A stretch of 64,000 bases of DNA, from positions 186,001 through 250,000 of the forward strand of contig NZ_NKYF01000005.1 in the NCBI RefSeq assembly GCF_002262885.1, given 5' to 3'. Shown in pieces: positions 50,447-58,706 of the stretch. This stretch comes from Pseudonocardia sp. MH-G8. Lineage in GTDB: Bacteria; Actinomycetota; Actinomycetes; Mycobacteriales; Pseudonocardiaceae. A program made the translations under genes and the position numbers. The notes beneath the pieces were generated by a model. The model worked only from the letters and a program-made list of their open reading frames with translations. It was not told the DNA's origin and made no database searches. Numbering within the stretch: position 1 is the stretch's first letter; each line of letters starts with the position of its first letter.

Positions 50447-51103
50447 GCGGTCCGAGGCCCGCACCCGCAGGTAGGCCAGCACGGCGAGCACACGACGGTG
50501 GGTGCCCGCCTCGGTGGCGAGGCCGAGCTTGATGAGGATGTTCGCCATGTGCGCCTCGACCGTCCGGGCGGTGACGACCAGCCGGGCGGCGATCGCGTCG
50601 TTGGACAGTCCCTCGGCGACGAGGGCCAGCACGTCGTGTTCCCGGGCGGTGAGCCGCTGCAGCGGGTCGGGGGCCCGCCGCGTTCCGAGGACAGCGGCGA
50701 CGACCTCGGGGTCGACGGCGGTGCCGCCCGCGGCGATGCGACGCACGGCCTCGCCGAGCTCGGCCGGGCGGCTGATGCGTTCCTTGAGCAGGTATCCCAC
50801 GCCGGCGCCGCTGCCGGTCAGCAGGTCGATCGCGTGGCGGCTCTCCACGTGCTGGGACAGCATCAGCACTCCCACGTCGGGCACGGCGGCCTTGAGTTCG
50901 ACGGCCGCCTGCAGCCCCTCGGTGGTGTAGGTCGGGGGCATCCGCACGTCCATGACCACGACGTCGGGCGCTGCCGCACGCACCGCGCCGACCAGTCCGA
51001 GCGCGTCCGCCCGCTGGTCCACGACGTCGAACCCGCCCGCGGTGAGCAGCCGGGCGATGCCGTCGCGCACGAGCGCGGCGTCGTCGACGAGCATCACCCG
51101 CAC
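50444..51103 (-). CDS. NarL/FixJ-family response regulator
   Basis: 219 residues from GTG 51103. Receiver domain: acidic pocket VMLVDDAALVRDG, phospho-acceptor Asp in VVVMDVRMPP (about residue 51), Ser switch in LMLSQH and the conserved Lys in YLLKERI. C-terminal LuxR helix-turn-helix LTAREHDVLALVAEGLSNDAIAARLVVTARTVEAHMANILIKLGL. It overlaps the histidine-kinase gene by 10 nt and is its evident partner. Confidence 0.96.
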   Translation of the reverse strand: MRVMLVDDAALVRDGIARLLTAGGFDVVDQRADALGLVGAVRAAAPDVVVMDVRMPPTYTTEGLQAAVELKAAVPDVGVLMLSQHVESRHAIDLLTGSGAGVGYLLKERISRPAELGEAVRRIAAGGTAVDPEVVAAVLGTRRAPDPLQRLTAREHDVLALVAEGLSNDAIAARLVVTARTVEAHMANILIKLGLATEAGTHRRVLAVLAYLRVRASDR

Positions 51104-52953
51104 GGGAGCTCCGCGACGAGTGCGGTCCCGGCGCCGGCCGGGCTGGTGATCCGGAGGCGGCCACCGAGCGCGTCGACCCGGTCCGCGAGCCCCTCCAGGC
51201 CCGAGCCGGGCGCGGGGGCCGCGCCGCCGACGCCGTCGTCGACGACCTCGACGTGCAGGAGCCGGCCCCGGGTGGCGGCGCGCACCTCGAGGCGGGTGGC
51301 GCCCGAGTGGCGCGCGGCATTGGTCAACGCCTCGGCGACGACGTAGTACGCCCCGATCTGCGCCGCCTGCGGGAGGTCGGCCGCGAGGCGCACCGACAGG
51401 TGCACCGGCACCGCCGACCGTTCGGCGAGCGACTCCAGCGACCCCGCCAGCCCGGTGTCGGCGAGGAGCGAGGGGTGCAGGCCGCGCGCGAGCTCGCGCA
51501 GCTCGCGCATGGCGCCTTCGAGGTCACTCGCCGCGGCCGCGAGCAGCCGTCCGGCGGCCGGGTCGGCGCCGGACAGGTGCGCCTCGGTGAGGCGGAGCCC
51601 CATCGCGACGGTCATCATGCGCTGCTGGGCGCCGTCGTGGAGGTTCCGCTCGATCCGGCGGCGCTCCCGATCGCCTGCCTCGACGATGCGTTGGCGCGAA
51701 CGGTGCAGCGCCTCCTGGTTCGCCAGCAGCTCGGCGGTGAGACGCTCCCGGTCGACCGCGATCGCGACGACCCGGCCCGCCGTGGCGACGAGGGCCGGAT
51801 CGTCCAACGACGCACGGTCGTAGGTGATCGCCCCCACGCGGGCCCCCGCCAGCTCGATCTCGGACACGCCGCGGTGCGCACCGGCGACGGGAGTCGCGGC
51901 GGCGACCGTGCCGGCGGCGTCGACGTAGCCGCGGTCGGGGAGCCAGAAGACGAGTTGGAGCGTGGGGTCGCCGAGGGTCTCGGCGAGCGCCCGCCGCAGC
52001 GCCGCGTGCCCGCGCTCCTCGACACCCAGCCATGCGCCGAGCTCCTCGAGTTCGGCGGTGCGCGCGAAGCCGCCGCGCAGCAGCGACCAGACGAACGCGA
52101 TGGGGACCAGACCGATGCCCGCCACCTGCACGGCGTAGAGCGTGGTCGGGTTCCACCCCAGCGCCGGGGCGACGACGATGGCACTGAGCGGCACGAGCAG
52201 CACCGCGGCGGTGCTGTAGGCGTAGAGCGGGGCGAGCACGCGCCGCTGTGGCGGGGTCGCGGCGCGCAGGCGCCCCACGAGCAGCCATGCGGTCACCGCC
52301 ATCACGGCCATCCCGACGACGTTCTGCGCCCACCCGCCGATGCTCACCAGCTCGGGCCGGACCGCGACCTGGAGGGTGTCGTACGGGGCCGGGGCGTCGG
52401 CGAACAGGTACAGCGGCGCCTGCAGCACGAGGCACGTCAGGTAGGCCACGCCGACCAGCACCCGCGCACCCCGGCCGGTCAACCGGCCGGAGGGGAAGCT
52501 CACCAGCAGGTGCACGATCACCGCGAGCGGCACCGTCGCGGTGATCGTCGCGATCGCGACCAGCGCGGGAGCCGTCGCGTTGCCGAAGTCGGCGGCGAGC
52601 CAGACGAACCCGCCGGCGGTGAGCACGGCGCCGATGTCGCTGCTCGGGCGGCGCAGCCAGGCCAGCGCCCCGGCGCCGACGAACGCCGCGGCCGTGAGCG
52701 TCACCAGTACGTTCATCCAGATCGGGGCCGGCCCTGCGGCGACCGCGGCGAGCTCCACCGCGCCCAGGAGGATCGCGACGCAGGCGAGCTGCACGACGGC
52801 GTGGCGCAGGCTCCGTGAGCGCGTCACCCCGCGGCCGCGGGTGGCGAACGGGCCGGGCGCGGTCTGGCCGTCCCCGGCCGCGTGCAGGACCGGTCGGTCG
52901 AGGGGGTGCACCGCTGCGCCGACGTCACCGTCCACTCCGAGCGCTGAGGTCAT
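51094..52953 (-). CDS. Membrane sensor histidine kinase (HisKA_3 type)
   Basis: 619 residues. About eight to ten hydrophobic segments between residues 50 and 290 form the sensor; a GAF-like stretch (LQLVFWLPDRGYVDAAGTV) follows. The H box is DRERRRIERNLHDGAQQRMMTVAMGLRL, with the phospho-accepting His in RNLHDGAQQ. The ATPase has N-box VVAEALTNAARHSGAT and G-box DDGVGGAAPAPGSGLEGLADRVDALGG. ATG 52953. Partner response regulator lies downstream with 10-nt overlap. Signal unknown. Confidence 0.95.
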   Translation of the reverse strand: MTSALGVDGDVGAAVHPLDRPVLHAAGDGQTAPGPFATRGRGVTRSRSLRHAVVQLACVAILLGAVELAAVAAGPAPIWMNVLVTLTAAAFVGAGALAWLRRPSSDIGAVLTAGGFVWLAADFGNATAPALVAIATITATVPLAVIVHLLVSFPSGRLTGRGARVLVGVAYLTCLVLQAPLYLFADAPAPYDTLQVAVRPELVSIGGWAQNVVGMAVMAVTAWLLVGRLRAATPPQRRVLAPLYAYSTAAVLLVPLSAIVVAPALGWNPTTLYAVQVAGIGLVPIAFVWSLLRGGFARTAELEELGAWLGVEERGHAALRRALAETLGDPTLQLVFWLPDRGYVDAAGTVAAATPVAGAHRGVSEIELAGARVGAITYDRASLDDPALVATAGRVVAIAVDRERLTAELLANQEALHRSRQRIVEAGDRERRRIERNLHDGAQQRMMTVAMGLRLTEAHLSGADPAAGRLLAAAASDLEGAMRELRELARGLHPSLLADTGLAGSLESLAERSAVPVHLSVRLAADLPQAAQIGAYYVVAEALTNAARHSGATRLEVRAATRGRLLHVEVVDDGVGGAAPAPGSGLEGLADRVDALGGRLRITSPAGAGTALVAELPCG

Positions 52954-53188
52954 GGTTCGCCAATCGCCGTCGGAGCGTGCCGCGTGATCTCATCGGCGCA
53001 GGTGAGAGCGTATCGGCGGGGGCGTGGCGTGCAACCACGTCGACGCAACCGGCGGGCAGGCACCTGTCGGATCGCACAGCGCCACCGCGCCCCGTGCCGG
53101 ACGGTTTGTGGGTTCGGGGGGTGTCGGGCGCCACCCGCGGCCGGTCATCGTTCATCGGGTCCCCGCCGCCTGCACAACGAGGTGTCCC

Positions 53189-55111
53189 GTGAGCGGAACT
53201 GCCGCGAAACGCCGTCCCCATCCCGTCGACGAGGTGCTGCCCGCGGGCAGGCTCGCGGTCTACGGGTTCCAACATGTGCTCGCGTTCTACGCGGGTGCCG
53301 TCATCGTCCCGATCCTGCTGGCCGGTGCGATCGGCCTGTCGGACCGCGAGCTCATCCACCTGATCAACGCCGACCTGTTCACCTGCGGCATCGCCTCGAT
53401 CATCCAGGCCGCCGGGTTCTGGAAGGTCGGCGTGCGGCTGCCGCTGCTGCAGGGCGTCACGTTCACCGCCGTCTCACCCATGATCGCGATCGGGCTGGCG
53501 GCCGGCGGGGGCACCGACGGGCTGCTGGTGATCTACGGCGCGGTGATCGTCGCCGGGCTCGTCACGTTCCTCGTCGCCCCGTTCTTCGGCCGCCTGATCC
53601 GGTTCTTCCCGCCGGTCGTCACCGGATCGGTCATCCTGATCATCGGGCTGGCGCTGCTGCCGGTGGCCGCGCTGGACGTCGTCGGGGGCGGCTCCGACCC
53701 CCAGCCGGGCAACCCGCGCCACCTGGCCTACGCCCTCGGCACCCTCGCCGTGATCGTGGTGATCCAGCGGCTGTTCCGGGGCTTCATGGCCACGGTCGCG
53801 GTGCTGGTCGGGCTCGTGCTCGGCACGGGCGTCGCGTGGCTGCTGGGGGACGCCCACTTCGACCAGGTGGGGGAGTCGGCCTGGTTCGGCGTCACGACCC
53901 CGTTCCACTTCGGGTGGCCGCAGTTCAGCGTCGCGGCGATCGTGTCCATGATCGTGGTCATGCTCATCACCGCGGTGGAGACCACCGGCGACGTCTTCGC
54001 CACCGGCGAGATCGTCGACAAGCGGGTCGGGCGCGAGGACGTCACGCGGGCCCTGCGCGCGGACGGGCTCTCCACGACGATCGGCGGCGTCCTCAACTCC
54101 TTCCCCTACACGTGCTTCGCCGAGAACGTCGGGCTCGTGCGGCTCACGCAGGTCAAGAGCCGGTGGGTGGTCGTCGCCGCGGGTGGGTTCATGATCGTGC
54201 TGGGGCTGCTCCCGAAGGCGGGCGCGATCGTGGCCGGCATCCCGCACCCGGTGCTGGGCGGTGCGGCGCTGGCGATGTTCGCGACGGTCGCCGTGGTCGG
54301 CATCCAGACGCTGTCCCGCGTCGACTTCCACGACCACCGCAACGTCGTCATCGTCGGCTCCAGCGTGGGGCTCGCAATGCTCGTGACCGCGCAGCCCGAC
54401 GTCGCCACGGCCGTGCCCGGGTGGGCACAGATCGTGTTCGGTTCGGGCATCACCTTGGGCAGCATCGCCGCGATCGGGCTCAACGTGGTGTTCCACCACA
54501 TCGGAGGGGGCCGCGGCCCGGCGGTCGCCGGCACCCCGGGCGCGGGCACCGTGCGGCTGGAGCAGGTCAACCGCATGACCCGCGAGGAGTTCGTCGCGAC
54601 GTTCGGCCGGCTGTTCCAGGGCCCGACCGACGTGGTCGCCCGCGCCTACGACCGCAGGCCCTTCGCCGACACCGCGAACCTGCGTGCGGCGTTCCAGGAA
54701 GCCCTGTTCGCCGCCCCCGCCGACGCGCAGCGCGCGCTGATGTCGGCCTACCCCGACCTGGGCGGCGACCGCGTGGCCGACGGTGACGAGGGCGAGGACT
54801 CCGCCCGCGACCAGTCGTGCGCGGGCCTCACCCGGCTCGCCGACGACGACCGGGAGGAGTTCGCGGCGCTGGCGGCGGCCTACCGGGAGCGGTTCGGCAT
54901 CCCCCTGATCGTGTGCGTGCGCGAGGCCGCCACGCGCGACCGGGTACTCGCCGAGGGGCAGCGGCGCCTTTCGAACTCACCGGCCCAGGAGCACGCCGCC
55001 GCGCTGATCGAGATCGCCAAGGTCGCCAACCACCGCTTCGCCGACCTCGTGGCCGGCGCCAACCCGATCGCGACGGCCCGGGCGCGGGCCTTCGGGAGAG
55101 GATACACGTGA
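53189..55111 (+). CDS. Urate/xanthine-type permease fused to an OHCU-decarboxylase-like domain
   Basis: 640 residues from GTG 53189 (GAGG 9 bp upstream). Residues about 15-450: nucleobase:cation symporter-2 permease with GFQHVLAFYAGAVIVPILLAGAIGL, the central VETTGDVFATGEIVDKRV and SFPYTCFAENVGLVRLTQVKSR. Residues about 490-640: OHCU decarboxylase-like domain with GRLFQGPTDVVARAY, YRERFGIPLIVCV and RRLSNSPAQEHAAALIEIAKVANHRF. The catalytic His-Pro is Tyr-Pro (SAYPDLGG) and the catalytic Glu is Asp (ARDQ), so the fused domain is probably not active. First gene of a urate degradation operon. Confidence 0.9.
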   Translation: MSGTAAKRRPHPVDEVLPAGRLAVYGFQHVLAFYAGAVIVPILLAGAIGLSDRELIHLINADLFTCGIASIIQAAGFWKVGVRLPLLQGVTFTAVSPMIAIGLAAGGGTDGLLVIYGAVIVAGLVTFLVAPFFGRLIRFFPPVVTGSVILIIGLALLPVAALDVVGGGSDPQPGNPRHLAYALGTLAVIVVIQRLFRGFMATVAVLVGLVLGTGVAWLLGDAHFDQVGESAWFGVTTPFHFGWPQFSVAAIVSMIVVMLITAVETTGDVFATGEIVDKRVGREDVTRALRADGLSTTIGGVLNSFPYTCFAENVGLVRLTQVKSRWVVVAAGGFMIVLGLLPKAGAIVAGIPHPVLGGAALAMFATVAVVGIQTLSRVDFHDHRNVVIVGSSVGLAMLVTAQPDVATAVPGWAQIVFGSGITLGSIAAIGLNVVFHHIGGGRGPAVAGTPGAGTVRLEQVNRMTREEFVATFGRLFQGPTDVVARAYDRRPFADTANLRAAFQEALFAAPADAQRALMSAYPDLGGDRVADGDEGEDSARDQSCAGLTRLADDDREEFAALAAAYRERFGIPLIVCVREAATRDRVLAEGQRRLSNSPAQEHAAALIEIAKVANHRFADLVAGANPIATARARAFGRGYT

Positions 55112-55581
55112 AGATCACGCAGTTCGACGCGCTGGATGCCGCCGAGGCCGAGCGGGAGCTACTGGGCGTGTGCCGGGCGCCCCGCTGGGCGCGGCAGGTT
55201 GCGGCCGGGCGGCCGTACCGGTCGACGGGCGCGCTGCAGGAGGCGGCCGCGGCGGCCCTCACCGACGCCGACCTCGACGAGGCGCTGGCGGGCCACCCCC
55301 GCATCGGCGACCGTGCCGCGGCCGGGGCGTCGCGGCGGGAGCAGAGCGCGGTCGCCACGGCCGCGGCCGACGTGCGCACCGCGCTCGCCGAGGGCAACCG
55401 CGCCTACGAGGAGCGGTTCGGGCACGTCTACCTGGTCTGCGCCGCCGGGCGCAGCGCCGACGACCTGCTCGCGACCCTGCACGCCCGGTTGGGCAACGAC
55501 CCGGCCACCGAGCGCGCCGTGGCGCTGCGCGAGCTGGCGGCGATCAACCGGCTGCGGATCGAGCGGCTGGTGGTCTCATGA
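55108..55581 (+). CDS. 2-oxo-4-hydroxy-4-carboxy-5-ureidoimidazoline (OHCU) decarboxylase
   Basis: 157 residues from GTG 55108, overlapping the permease stop (GTGA). Enzyme of the urate pathway that turns OHCU into S-allantoin. The catalytic His-Pro is present (GHPRIGDRAAAG), followed by the Glu in RREQSAV, then VYLVCAAGRSADDLLATLHARLGN and the C-terminal ELAAINRLRIERLV. In contrast to the fused domain just upstream, all expected catalytic residues are retained. Followed by HIU hydrolase with ATGA overlap. Confidence 0.93.
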   Translation: MKITQFDALDAAEAERELLGVCRAPRWARQVAAGRPYRSTGALQEAAAAALTDADLDEALAGHPRIGDRAAAGASRREQSAVATAAADVRTALAEGNRAYEERFGHVYLVCAAGRSADDLLATLHARLGNDPATERAVALRELAAINRLRIERLVVS

Positions 55582-55898
55582 GTCTCTCGACGCACGTGCT
55601 CGACGCCACCCGCGGCGCGCCGGCCGTCGGGGTCCCCGTCCGGCTCGCCGCCGTCGACGGCACCGAGCTCGCCGCCGGCGTCACCGACGACGACGGCCGG
55701 ATCGCCCGGCTCGCCGCGACGCTGCCCGAGGGCGACTACCGGATCACGTTCGACACGGCGGCCTACTTCACCGCCACCGGGCAGCAGGGGTTCTACCCCG
55801 AGGTCGCCGTCACCTTCACCGTGACCGACGCGGGGCGCCACCACCACGTGCCGCTGCTGCTGTCACCGTTCGCCTACTCGACCTACCGCGGGAGCTGA
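55578..55898 (+). CDS. 5-hydroxyisourate hydrolase (transthyretin-like)
   Basis: 106 residues. N-terminal motif LSTHVLDATRGAPA (catalytic His), beta-sandwich body, and C-terminal YSTYRGS signature complete the active site. Hydrolyses 5-hydroxyisourate to OHCU, the step between uricase and the upstream decarboxylase. ATG 55578 overlaps the previous stop; uricase begins 3 bp downstream. Confidence 0.96.
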   Translation: MSLSTHVLDATRGAPAVGVPVRLAAVDGTELAAGVTDDDGRIARLAATLPEGDYRITFDTAAYFTATGQQGFYPEVAVTFTVTDAGRHHHVPLLLSPFAYSTYRGS

Positions 55899-55901
55899 GG
55901 A

Positions 55902-56747
55902 ATGGGCATCACGCTGGGCGCCAACCAGTACGGCAAGGCGGAGAACCGCCTCGTGCGCATCTACCGCGACACCCCGCGCCACGAGATCCGCGACGTCAGC
56001 GTGTCGACCTCGCTGCGCGGCGACTTCGCGGCCGCGCACCTGGCGGGCGACCAGTCCGACGTGCTGCCGACCGACACGCAGAAGAACACCGCCTACGCGT
56101 TCGCGAAGGAGCACGGGCTGCGCGCGATCGAGGACTACGCGCTCACGCTGGCCCGCCACTTCGTCGACGACGTGGCGCCGGTGCGCGGCGCGCGGATCGG
56201 CGTGGACGAGTTCGCCTGGGACCGCGTGCCGGTCGGGGAGAAGGGGCACGACCACACGTGGGTGCGCCGCGGCCAGGACGTGCGCACGACCGTCGTGGAC
56301 GTCTCGGACGCGGGCACCGAGGTCGTCTCCGGGCTGCGCGACCTGGTGCTGCTCAAGTCGACGGGATCGGAGTTCCGCGGGTTCCTCACCGACGGCTACA
56401 CGACGCTGCCCGAGACCGACGACCGCATCATGTCCACGGCGCTGGTGGCGCAGTGGCGCTACACCGGCACGGCCGTCGACTGGGACGCGACGTGGGCCGA
56501 CGTCCGGCGCATCCTGCTCGAGCAGTTCGCGGTGGTGCATTCCCGCGCGCTGCAGCAGACCCTGTGGGAGATGGGCCGCGCGGCGCTGGAGAAGCACCCG
56601 GAGATCGCCGGGATCAGCCTGCAGGCGCCCAACAAGCACCACTTCGTCGTGGACCTGGCCCCGTTCGGGCTGGAGAACCCCAACGAGGTGTTCTACGCCG
56701 CGGACCGCCCGTACGGCCTGATCGAGGCGACGGTGACGCGGGACTGA
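55902..56747 (+). CDS. Urate oxidase (uricase)
   Basis: 281 residues. Cofactor-free oxidase turning urate to 5-hydroxyisourate. YGKAENRLVRIYRD (active-site Lys), LPTDTQKNTAYAFAKEHG (catalytic Thr), LVLLKSTGSEFRGFLTDGYTTLPETDDRIMSTALVAQWRYTG and APNKHHFVVDLAPFGLENPNEVFYAADRPYGLIEATVTRD are all conserved. No peroxisomal or secretory tag. Last core gene of the urate operon. Confidence 0.97.
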   Translation: MGITLGANQYGKAENRLVRIYRDTPRHEIRDVSVSTSLRGDFAAAHLAGDQSDVLPTDTQKNTAYAFAKEHGLRAIEDYALTLARHFVDDVAPVRGARIGVDEFAWDRVPVGEKGHDHTWVRRGQDVRTTVVDVSDAGTEVVSGLRDLVLLKSTGSEFRGFLTDGYTTLPETDDRIMSTALVAQWRYTGTAVDWDATWADVRRILLEQFAVVHSRALQQTLWEMGRAALEKHPEIAGISLQAPNKHHFVVDLAPFGLENPNEVFYAADRPYGLIEATVTRD

Positions 56748-56813
56748 GTCGCGAAAAACTTGCGTGTTAGCCAACAAGTATGTGATCGTGGTGTCTCCGA
56801 GATGGAGGCATCG

Positions 56814-57182
56814 ATGATTGAGTTCGACGACAGCGACCTGGATGTGCTGCTCGCAGAGGACCCGGGTGGTCCGGTGGTGATGCTGAACCTCCTGCGCCTG
56901 CGCCCTGACGGCGGCCGCGAGAGCTACCAGCGCTACGCCGACGCGCTCGGCGCGGGGATCAACGCCCGCTACGGGCTGCAGGTGGAGTACCTGGGTGCCG
57001 GCGGGCGAGCGCTGGTCGCGGAGGACGGGCAGGCCTGGGACATGGTCGTGCTCGTGCGCTACCCGAGCCGGCAGGCGTTCGCCGACATGATCCGCGATCC
57101 CGAGTACCGCGCGGTGGCGCACCTGCGCAGCGAGGCGCTCGTGGAGACGGTCCTGCAGCCGACCACGCCGTTCGCCGCATGA
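56814..57182 (+). CDS. DUF1330-type ferredoxin-like fold protein
   Basis: 122 residues from ATG 56814, with GGAGG 5 bp upstream; ATG 56802 is less likely. Ferredoxin-like (alpha+beta) dimeric fold: GPVVMLNLLRLRPDGGRESYQRYADALG and WDMVVLVRYPSRQAFADMIRDPEYRAVAHLRSEALVETVLQPT are the typical strand-helix pairs. Small-molecule metabolism role unknown. It follows uricase by 66 bp, so it may read through from that operon, but it also has its own upstream A/T-rich stretch. Confidence 0.85.
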   Translation: MIEFDDSDLDVLLAEDPGGPVVMLNLLRLRPDGGRESYQRYADALGAGINARYGLQVEYLGAGGRALVAEDGQAWDMVVLVRYPSRQAFADMIRDPEYRAVAHLRSEALVETVLQPTTPFAA

Positions 57183-57236
57183 CCACCGGGAGCGGCTGAA
57201 CGCGCCGGGGACTCCCGGTGCCGGTCGGCGTCGAGC

Positions 57237-57851
57237 TCAGCGCCGCACCAGGTCGGCCAGCAGGTCCTCGTGTGTCACCGTCCACGCGGCGGGCCCGATC
57301 GGGGCGGCGAACTGCACCGTGTCGCCGTCGAACCAGGGCCGGGCCCAGGGCAGCACCCGGGCGGCGAGGCCGCGCATGGCGACGTTCTCGGGCAGGATGC
57401 TCCCGCGCAGCTCGCGGTACCCGATCTCCTCGGCGAGGGCCGCCAGCGCGGTGAGCAGCTCCCGGCCGACCCCGCGGCGCTGCCAGGCGTCCACCACGGC
57501 GACGGCGACGTCGGCCGCGCCATCGCCGTCGCCGATCACCCGGGCGATGCCGACCGGCGTGCCGCAGACCGTTGCCACCACCGCAGCCTGGCGCCGGCCG
57601 TCGACGTCGACCAGCCGCTGCCGCACGGTCGCGGGCAGCCGCGGGACGGGGGAGTGGAAGCGCAGGTAGCGGCTGCGCGGGGAGAGGCCGGCGAAGACCG
57701 CGTCGACGGCGGCGCCGGCGCCGGCGCGGTCCAGCGGCCGGACGACGACCGCGCGCGGCCCCCGGTCCTCGCGCAGCCGCGGGCGGCAGTGCGTGGGCGA
57801 GAACGTGGTAGTACGAACGATCGTGCTATTTCGTGGCGACGGGCTGGTCAT
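57237..57851 (-). CDS. GNAT-family N-acetyltransferase
   Basis: 204 residues. Core: VRPLDRAGAGAAVDAVFAGLSPRSRYLRFHSP, GIARVIGDGDGAADVAVAVVDAWQRRGVGRELLTALAALAEEIGY (motif A, acetyl-CoA pyrophosphate loop QRRGVG) and RELRGSILPENVAMRGLAARVL. ATG 57851 was taken because it lies 19 bp after the TetR stop; the operator-like sequence at 57809-57828 falls on codons 8-15, so transcription or translation might begin later. Acceptor unknown. Confidence 0.85.
   Translation of the reverse strand: MTSPSPRNSTIVRTTTFSPTHCRPRLREDRGPRAVVVRPLDRAGAGAAVDAVFAGLSPRSRYLRFHSPVPRLPATVRQRLVDVDGRRQAAVVATVCGTPVGIARVIGDGDGAADVAVAVVDAWQRRGVGRELLTALAALAEEIGYRELRGSILPENVAMRGLAARVLPWARPWFDGDTVQFAAPIGPAAWTVTHEDLLADLVRR
57809..57828. 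promoter_or_regulatory. TetR-operator-like palindrome inside the 5' end of the GNAT gene
   Basis: TAGTACGAACGATCGTGCTA is an imperfect palindrome (16 of 20 positions symmetric). Its reverse complement appears, with one or two changes, at 58463-58482, directly upstream of the TetR gene. Confidence 0.65.
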
Positions 57852-57870
57852 GTGAGGCCTCCGTGCGGGG

Positions 57871-58452
57871 TCAGGCCGTGGCGGCGGTGAGCAGGGCGTC
57901 CAGGCCCCGCCGGGCCCGGTCCACGGCTGCGGGCTCGGCGAGCAGGCGGCTCGCCAGGTGGTAGGCCAGCATCACGCCCTGGACGTCCTGGGCGAACTGG
58001 CGCGGGTCGGCGTCGGACCGGAAGTGGCCCTCGGCGATGCCGCTGGTGAAGACGGTGGCCAGGGTGTCGGACCAGTCGCGCTGCACCTGCACGAGGCGCT
58101 CGCGCACGGGGCCGGGCTGGTCGTCCAGCTCGAAGGACGCCGCGACGAGCGGGCAGCCACCCTCGGCGGAGTCCCACTCCAGCCACCGCTCGAACAGGTC
58201 GCGCACCCGCGGCACCCCGCGCGGCGCCTTCAGCGCCGGACGGATGACCTCGTCGACGAACCGGTCGGTGCTGTGCTCGAGCACCTGCAGCTGCAGCGAC
58301 TCCTTGGAGCCGAAGTGGGCGAACAGCCCGCTCTTGCTCATGCTCGTGGAGGTGGCCAGCGAGCCGATCGTGAGGCCGCCGAGCCCGACGCGGCGCGCCA
58401 ACCGGCCCGCCTCGTCGAGGATGACCCCGCGGGTCTCTTCTCCCTTGCTCAC
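57871..58452 (-). CDS. TetR-family transcriptional regulator
   Basis: 193 residues. HTH: ILDEAGRLARRVGLGGLTIGSLATSTSMSKSGLFAHFGSKESLQLQVLE (10-58). C-terminal domain of the TetR_C_13 type (VRDLFERWLEWDSAEGGCPLVAASFELDDQPGPVRERL). It stands between the GNAT gene and a palindrome upstream of its own start, indicating autoregulation and control of the acetyltransferase. Inducer unknown. Confidence 0.93.
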   Translation of the reverse strand: MSKGEETRGVILDEAGRLARRVGLGGLTIGSLATSTSMSKSGLFAHFGSKESLQLQVLEHSTDRFVDEVIRPALKAPRGVPRVRDLFERWLEWDSAEGGCPLVAASFELDDQPGPVRERLVQVQRDWSDTLATVFTSGIAEGHFRSDADPRQFAQDVQGVMLAYHLASRLLAEPAAVDRARRGLDALLTAATA

Positions 58453-58462
58453 GGGTCCTTTC

Positions 58463-58482
58463 TAGCACGATCGTTCGTACCG
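58463..58482. promoter_or_regulatory. TetR-operator-like palindrome upstream of the TetR gene
   Basis: TAGCACGATCGTTCGTACCG starts 11 bp upstream of the TetR start. It matches the reverse complement of 57809-57828 except at the edge. Two copies of the same rare sequence, one before each gene of the pair, support an operator role. Confidence 0.7.
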
Positions 58483-58706
58483 ATCCAGGCTTCCAGGCCC
58501 CCGTAAACACTGCAGCAGTGAGGTACTGCTCGGATCGATCACGGCGCCGGCGTGCCCGCGGCCCAACCAGCGTCGGTCGCGCAGTCCCGACTCTGCCCGC
58601 GAGCGTGCTTCGTGCTGGGACGGCCACTCGGCCCAGCGACACACGCGCAGCCAGGCCCCGACTCGCGGGGAATGAGGGGACTGGCGTTCTCCTCGATCGC
58701 GGCCGG

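Noticed and set aside
58508..58520. CACTGC-A-GCAGTG inverted repeat as terminator or operator
   Set aside because: Short 6-bp arms in the gap between the TetR start and the PucR stop with no T-run, second copy or nearby promoter box.
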